64,000 nt of DNA from Halichondria panicea (Eukaryota; Porifera; Demospongiae; Suberitida; Halichondriidae). Positions 60,300-64,000 of the stretch are shown one piece after another. The stretch lies in NCBI RefSeq assembly GCF_963675165.1, contig NC_087381.1, forward strand, positions 2,914,001 through 2,978,000, in the 5' to 3' direction. A program made the position numbers and the translations under genes. Under the pieces are notes generated by a model. It was not told the origin of the DNA, searched no databases, and saw only the letters and a list, made by a program, of their open reading frames with translations. Positions within the stretch are counted from its first letter, which is position 1. The number at the start of each line of letters is the position of its first letter.

Positions 60300-60848
60300 C
60301 AGCGGTTTTCAGAGTTAATGTCTAGAGCGGAAGTCACTTGTCACGTGATATTCCCAAACATGGACAACATCACGGGAGCACAAATATTGCTGAGTCAGGC
60401 AAGTTTTTGTACATTCAGTTTTCAATATAAATTTTATAGACAAAATTACTCGTTACTAGTTAATCAGAGAAGTCTGAAATAGGAGTGTAGCTTTCCAGTA
60501 TTATAAGGAACTATTATAAGGAACTGGTTGAAGTGGCTTGCCCCGGCCTGACTACTCATTTTGTGTTGCTGCAAGCTGATGAGTCATACAGACAGTAGCA
60601 TCTCTCTTAGCTCCAGACATCCAGTCTTGTGTTGCTAATATTAGCTCACAAAACTATTTGAACTGCTTACAATTTCAAAGATAGCTTCAGCGGGCAAAGG
60701 CTATTTCCAAAGGTTAATTTTCTCCTAAATCATGTATTGGAAAAAAATCGGTTTGGAATGAGGTAGAATTCAATCTTGTTACGTAATGGTTCACGTGACA
60801 AGTACTTCCGCTCTAGACATTGCAAATGCAAGAACTCTGAAAACCGCT
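60300..60848. mobile_element. MITE with CAGCGGTTTTCAGAGTT termini and TA target duplication
   Basis: CAGCGGTTTTCAGAGTT at 60300 is mirrored by AACTCTGAAAACCGCTG ending at 60848, with TA outside each end. AATGTCTAGAGCGGAAGT and ACTTCCGCTCTAGACATT pair just inside. No coding content. Confidence 0.85.
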
Positions 60849-61002
60849 GTAGCTCAGCTATAATCATCATCTAAGTATACTCTTGTTTCCAGAATGAAAA
60901 GGTGGCCTGCTGGCTAGAAGAGCTTGATAAAAGTAGGTTCAAGGTTCAAGTATTTAATAAAGACTACGTCATTATTAACTTTTTGGCTTGCATTGGTGAC
61001 CA

Positions 61003-61061
61003 ACTAGCCTCGATTCCAGGCCGATTAAAAGTATTTTAATCGGCCTTGAATTGAGGCTAGT
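61003..61061. repeat. 28-bp-arm hairpin
   Basis: ACTAGCCTCGATTCCAGGCC and GATTAAAA are mirrored by TTTTAATC and GGCCTTGAATTGAGGCTAGT around a three-base loop, with GGTGACCAA and TGACCAAC outside. Relatives (GCCTCGATTTCAGGCCG) occur near 28804. Confidence 0.85.
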
Positions 61062-61074
61062 GACCAACCTCCTC

Positions 61075-63910
61075 TGCGATATCACTGTACTGTGTGTTAA
61101 TTTGGTAAAGATGGTTAATTCTGCTTTAATAGTAAATTTTATGGCTTCTGTGGTTTGGTAAAGAAGTTCTGCTATATATGTAATTTTAATGGCACATAAA
61201 GTCATTATACCGTTAAGACACCCTCGGCCTTCTAGTGCCATACACCTACAGATTTCCCCCCACAAGGCACTGACCATAATTATATATAAGGCTATTCCTT
61301 GTTTTGCATAGTAGCCTCGAAAACGTAATTACAGCAGTACCTTATCTAGAAGAAGTATATACAGTAATACACTGTAGACAAAATAATAATAATAAGTATC
61401 GACAAACTAGCTAGCTATTATAGAGTCTATACATGTCACAACTAAAGCCGGCCGAGGTGTGCATATAGTTAGCAATAATAATCCATACACTAGTTCCTGT
61501 TGAACAGTACACTAGCTACTTGGTATACCAATAGCATCTGGTATATAAGAAAGTGACCACACCTTTTTGCTGTGTCCATTGCTGTTATGCATAAAATCTG
61601 CATAAAATTATGATAAAAGAGATGCTGCTATAATTGTTGAAGTGAAGCATTTACCTTATCCGTAACTTTTGGATCGGCTCCATTTTTAAGGAGAATACTG
61701 ACAATCTCTATTTTCCCTGTGACAACTGCTATGTGTAAAGCTGTTGTTCCTCTGACATTCTGGGCATTGACGTGAGCTTTGGCAGCAACCAATAGTTCCA
61801 CTATAGCGAGATGACCATTTTGTGACGCTATCATTAGAGGGCTCCCTCTCTCCTGTACATGCACATGACATTCCATTGAACCATCAATCGATTCAATGAT
61901 TATACGTGCATGCACGTTAAATGAATACAATGACCAAATTTTCTACCAGTTCTTATGTCAACATTAAAAATCTGCACGTATACATTGCACGTTGTATAAA
62001 TTCAGTGAAAGCTAACTTCGATGTAAAAATTTAAACCGTTTACTTTTTATACCTTGTCAGCTATATTGGCGTCAGCTCCACTCTTGAGGAGTACACGGAC
62101 ACACTCTGTATGACCTTTATTAGTGGCTTGATATAGAGCCGTACATCCATTCAGTGTTTGAGCATCAAGTGGAGCTTTTGCATCAAGGAATAAAGCAACC
62201 ACAGTGGGGTGACCAAAGTAAGCCGCTGCCATGAGAGCAGTGCCTCCATTCTGCACAACACAAGCAGACAATCAGTATGTAATTATAATGAAGTGTCTTA
62301 CTTCATCTTTTAGTTTGGGATTGGCTCCATTGTTTAGGAGAACACTGACGCACTCCGTCTGACCGCCAATGGCAGCCAAATGGAGAGCTGTTCTATTTTG
62401 GACACCTCGTGCATTGACATGAACCTTTGCAGCAATTAACAGTTCCACAATCTTGACATGACCATCTCGAGCAGACATCATAAGAGTAGTGAACCTCATC
62501 TATATAATATTTTGGAGGTGTCTATGGGATTTAGAAGCCCAAAGGCACTGATTTAGTATCACGAGCATATGCTTCTAAATCACATGGACACCAAAAAAAC
62601 AGTGTCTAACTCGTTTATATACTAGTGCAAATGCGCAAACCTTGCCCTCGAGGCTTAACTACAATACAATTACTTGACTACTGCATGGTTAATATATAAT
62701 TATGCTAAGTAAGTTGCAGGTCCCATGCATAGTATACCTCCTCTGCCATGTACATGCATGCCCATTTAGATCTTATAAACTATAAGTGTCTAAATATATA
62801 CAGTGCTAGAACAGTTAAACGATGTACTATCATACATTGTCTGTTGAATTTGGGGATGCTCCATTCTTGAGGAGAACACTAACACACTCCGATTGTCCTT
62901 TGAAGGCAGCCATGTAGAGAGCTGTATGGCCAAGCAGATTGCGAGCTTTGATCTGAGCCTTGGCAGAGATAAGTTGTATCACAACTTCAGGATGACCTTC
63001 TTGAGCAGCAGCCATTAGAGCTGTGAATCCACCCTATACAAAAATGATACATAATAGTACAACTTACAAGTGTAACAGGAGAGTTTTAATATGTAAAAAA
63101 GACTTACGTTAGTCTTTGCATTGACCCGAGCTCCATTCCTTATGAGAACATCGACACACTTTGTTCGTCCTCTACCAGCAGCTAGCATAAGAGGCGTTGA
63201 ATCTTTTAGAGAACGACCTTCAATTTGAGCTTTGGCAGCGATTAGTAGCTCCACAACTCTAGCATGGCCTTCAAGACACGCAACCATAAGAGGAGTGAAC
63301 CCGGCATACTGCACACAAAAATTGAATTATTTTAGTTGTACCCATATATAATTATTTGACATTTGCATCATTCATGGTACACTCTCTATATGCAGAGTGA
63401 GGCCCACGGTTTTTCAGCTGTTGTGAGGGAAAGTACGGGACACGTATTATGATAGGCTCTTCAATTATATGCACACGGTATAGAAGGTGGGCCGGGTCGA
63501 CGCTCCCTATAGTTAATATTGATGTTGAACCTTTATTTCGTGATATTTATATTGCTAGGCTCACCGTATTTGACAGATGAACACTTGCTCCAGCAGAGAT
63601 CAACAGATTAACAATATCTTTGGCCCCGTTTCTACTAGCCAACCAGAGAGGAGTGAATTTCTTCTACATAATTATTGAGACAACTATACATTTTGACTTG
63701 CTTACAAGTTACAGAATCTACACATAACTTATAGACACTAAAATATACAATCAAGGGCTTACAAAAAAGAGAGGGCATGAAACTGACTATCCACCTACGT
63801 GCGAGCAAAAACTAACCACAGACCGGATACTGTACACAAAAATCTAGATATTACTACTGCCCCTTTGGTTTTTGCTCGCAAGCTGTCGCATGCCCTTTCT
63901 CGCTCTTGAT
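61075..63910. repeat. Segmental duplication, copy in gene D (partner 34342-37130)
   Basis: Exons, introns and downstream DNA match the gene B copy in order and orientation. The main difference is replacement of the intron around 62507-62795 by a transposable-element copy. Confidence 0.85.
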
Positions 63911-64000
63911 ATATCGCATACATGCTCTTGATATATACCGTACTCTACTGAGATTACGCCCACCCTATTGCATGCTACAAAGCAGCTACAGGTGGGATGG
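61490..64000 (-). CDS. Gene D: 3' ankyrin-repeat exons of a fourth paralogue (5' end outside window)
   Basis: Exons on minus: 63663-63565, 63308-63108, 63033-62836, 62499-62302, 62250-62053, 61852-61655, 61597-61490 (TAG). Each internal exon is phase 0 and encodes one or two 33-residue ankyrin repeats, eleven in view, such as GFTPLMVACLEGHARVVELL and TALHLAAIGGQTECVSVLL. The terminal exon encodes the conserved tail TAMDTAKRCGHF...FNRN. The upstream death and X domains, if present, lie past 64000. Its closest relative is gene B. The first four residues of the last exon (ILCI) differ from the MG(E/I)T of A and B because of a small local duplication of TTTTATGCA. Confidence 0.85.
62507..62795. 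mobile_element. TTAGACACT-type element inserted in gene D intron, copy 2
   Basis: It carries GGAGGTGTCTATGGGATTTA, AGCCCAAAGGCACTGATTT, CACATGGACACC and AGTGTCTAA in the same order as 51973-52291. The left terminus is clipped. It is absent from the matching gene B intron (35773-35996), so it arrived after the B/D duplication. Confidence 0.75.

Overview
This window is eukaryotic nuclear DNA from an animal, most probably a demosponge of the Amphimedon queenslandica type (an inference, no search was run). The reasons are AT-rich DNA, compact genes with many short GT-AG introns, a very high density of small inverted-repeat elements, recurrent CATGTACATG-type palindromes, and a tandem family of death-domain/ankyrin genes of a kind expanded in sponges. 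About 200 undetermined bases lie at 40731-40930.

Left part (1-26 kb), ordinary genes: a multi-saposin precursor on + (128-11372, 5' end outside the window, eight saposin-B domains, four of them on recent ~1.5 kb tandem duplicates); a convergent, unrecognised signal-peptide/seven-helix membrane protein on - (11579-13488); THOC3, a WD40 subunit of the mRNA-export THO complex, on - (14358-17742); head-to-head with it a UBE2D-class ubiquitin-conjugating enzyme on + (18031-20356, 147 aa, complete); an intron-containing tRNA-Ile(UAU) on + (21160-21251); and a complete VDAC mitochondrial porin on + (21751-25133, 284 aa).

Right part (26-64 kb), an accessory cluster: four paralogues on the minus strand, called A (26296-34236), B (34757 to the gap at 40730), C (42246-55485) and D (61490 to beyond 64000). 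Full-length members A and C read: hydrophobic leader ending in a 2A ribosome-skipping motif (GDVESNPGP), two death-fold domains, a linker, an uncharacterised ~220-residue domain here called X, a Ser/acidic segment, and 10 to 18 ankyrin repeats. B lacks its 5' end at the sequence gap; D shows only its 3' ankyrin exons. These look like receptors or adaptors of cell death or innate immunity whose first step is a translational split: skipping releases a cytosolic death/ankyrin protein starting with Pro, while failure to skip leaves it attached to a membrane leader. That reading is inference from the motif and domain order.

The cluster has been reshaped repeatedly. Gene A seems to have acquired a second copy of the 2A+death-domain module upstream of its own decayed death-domain exon. 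B and D share a ~2.8 kb segmental duplication. The long C intron (48.4-54.0 kb) holds nested non-autonomous DNA transposons, and 55.5-61 kb is a repeat-filled spacer with a 1.24 kb foldback element. All exon coordinates were read by eye from splice signals; in every gene modelled here the coding lengths and phases close to a multiple of three.
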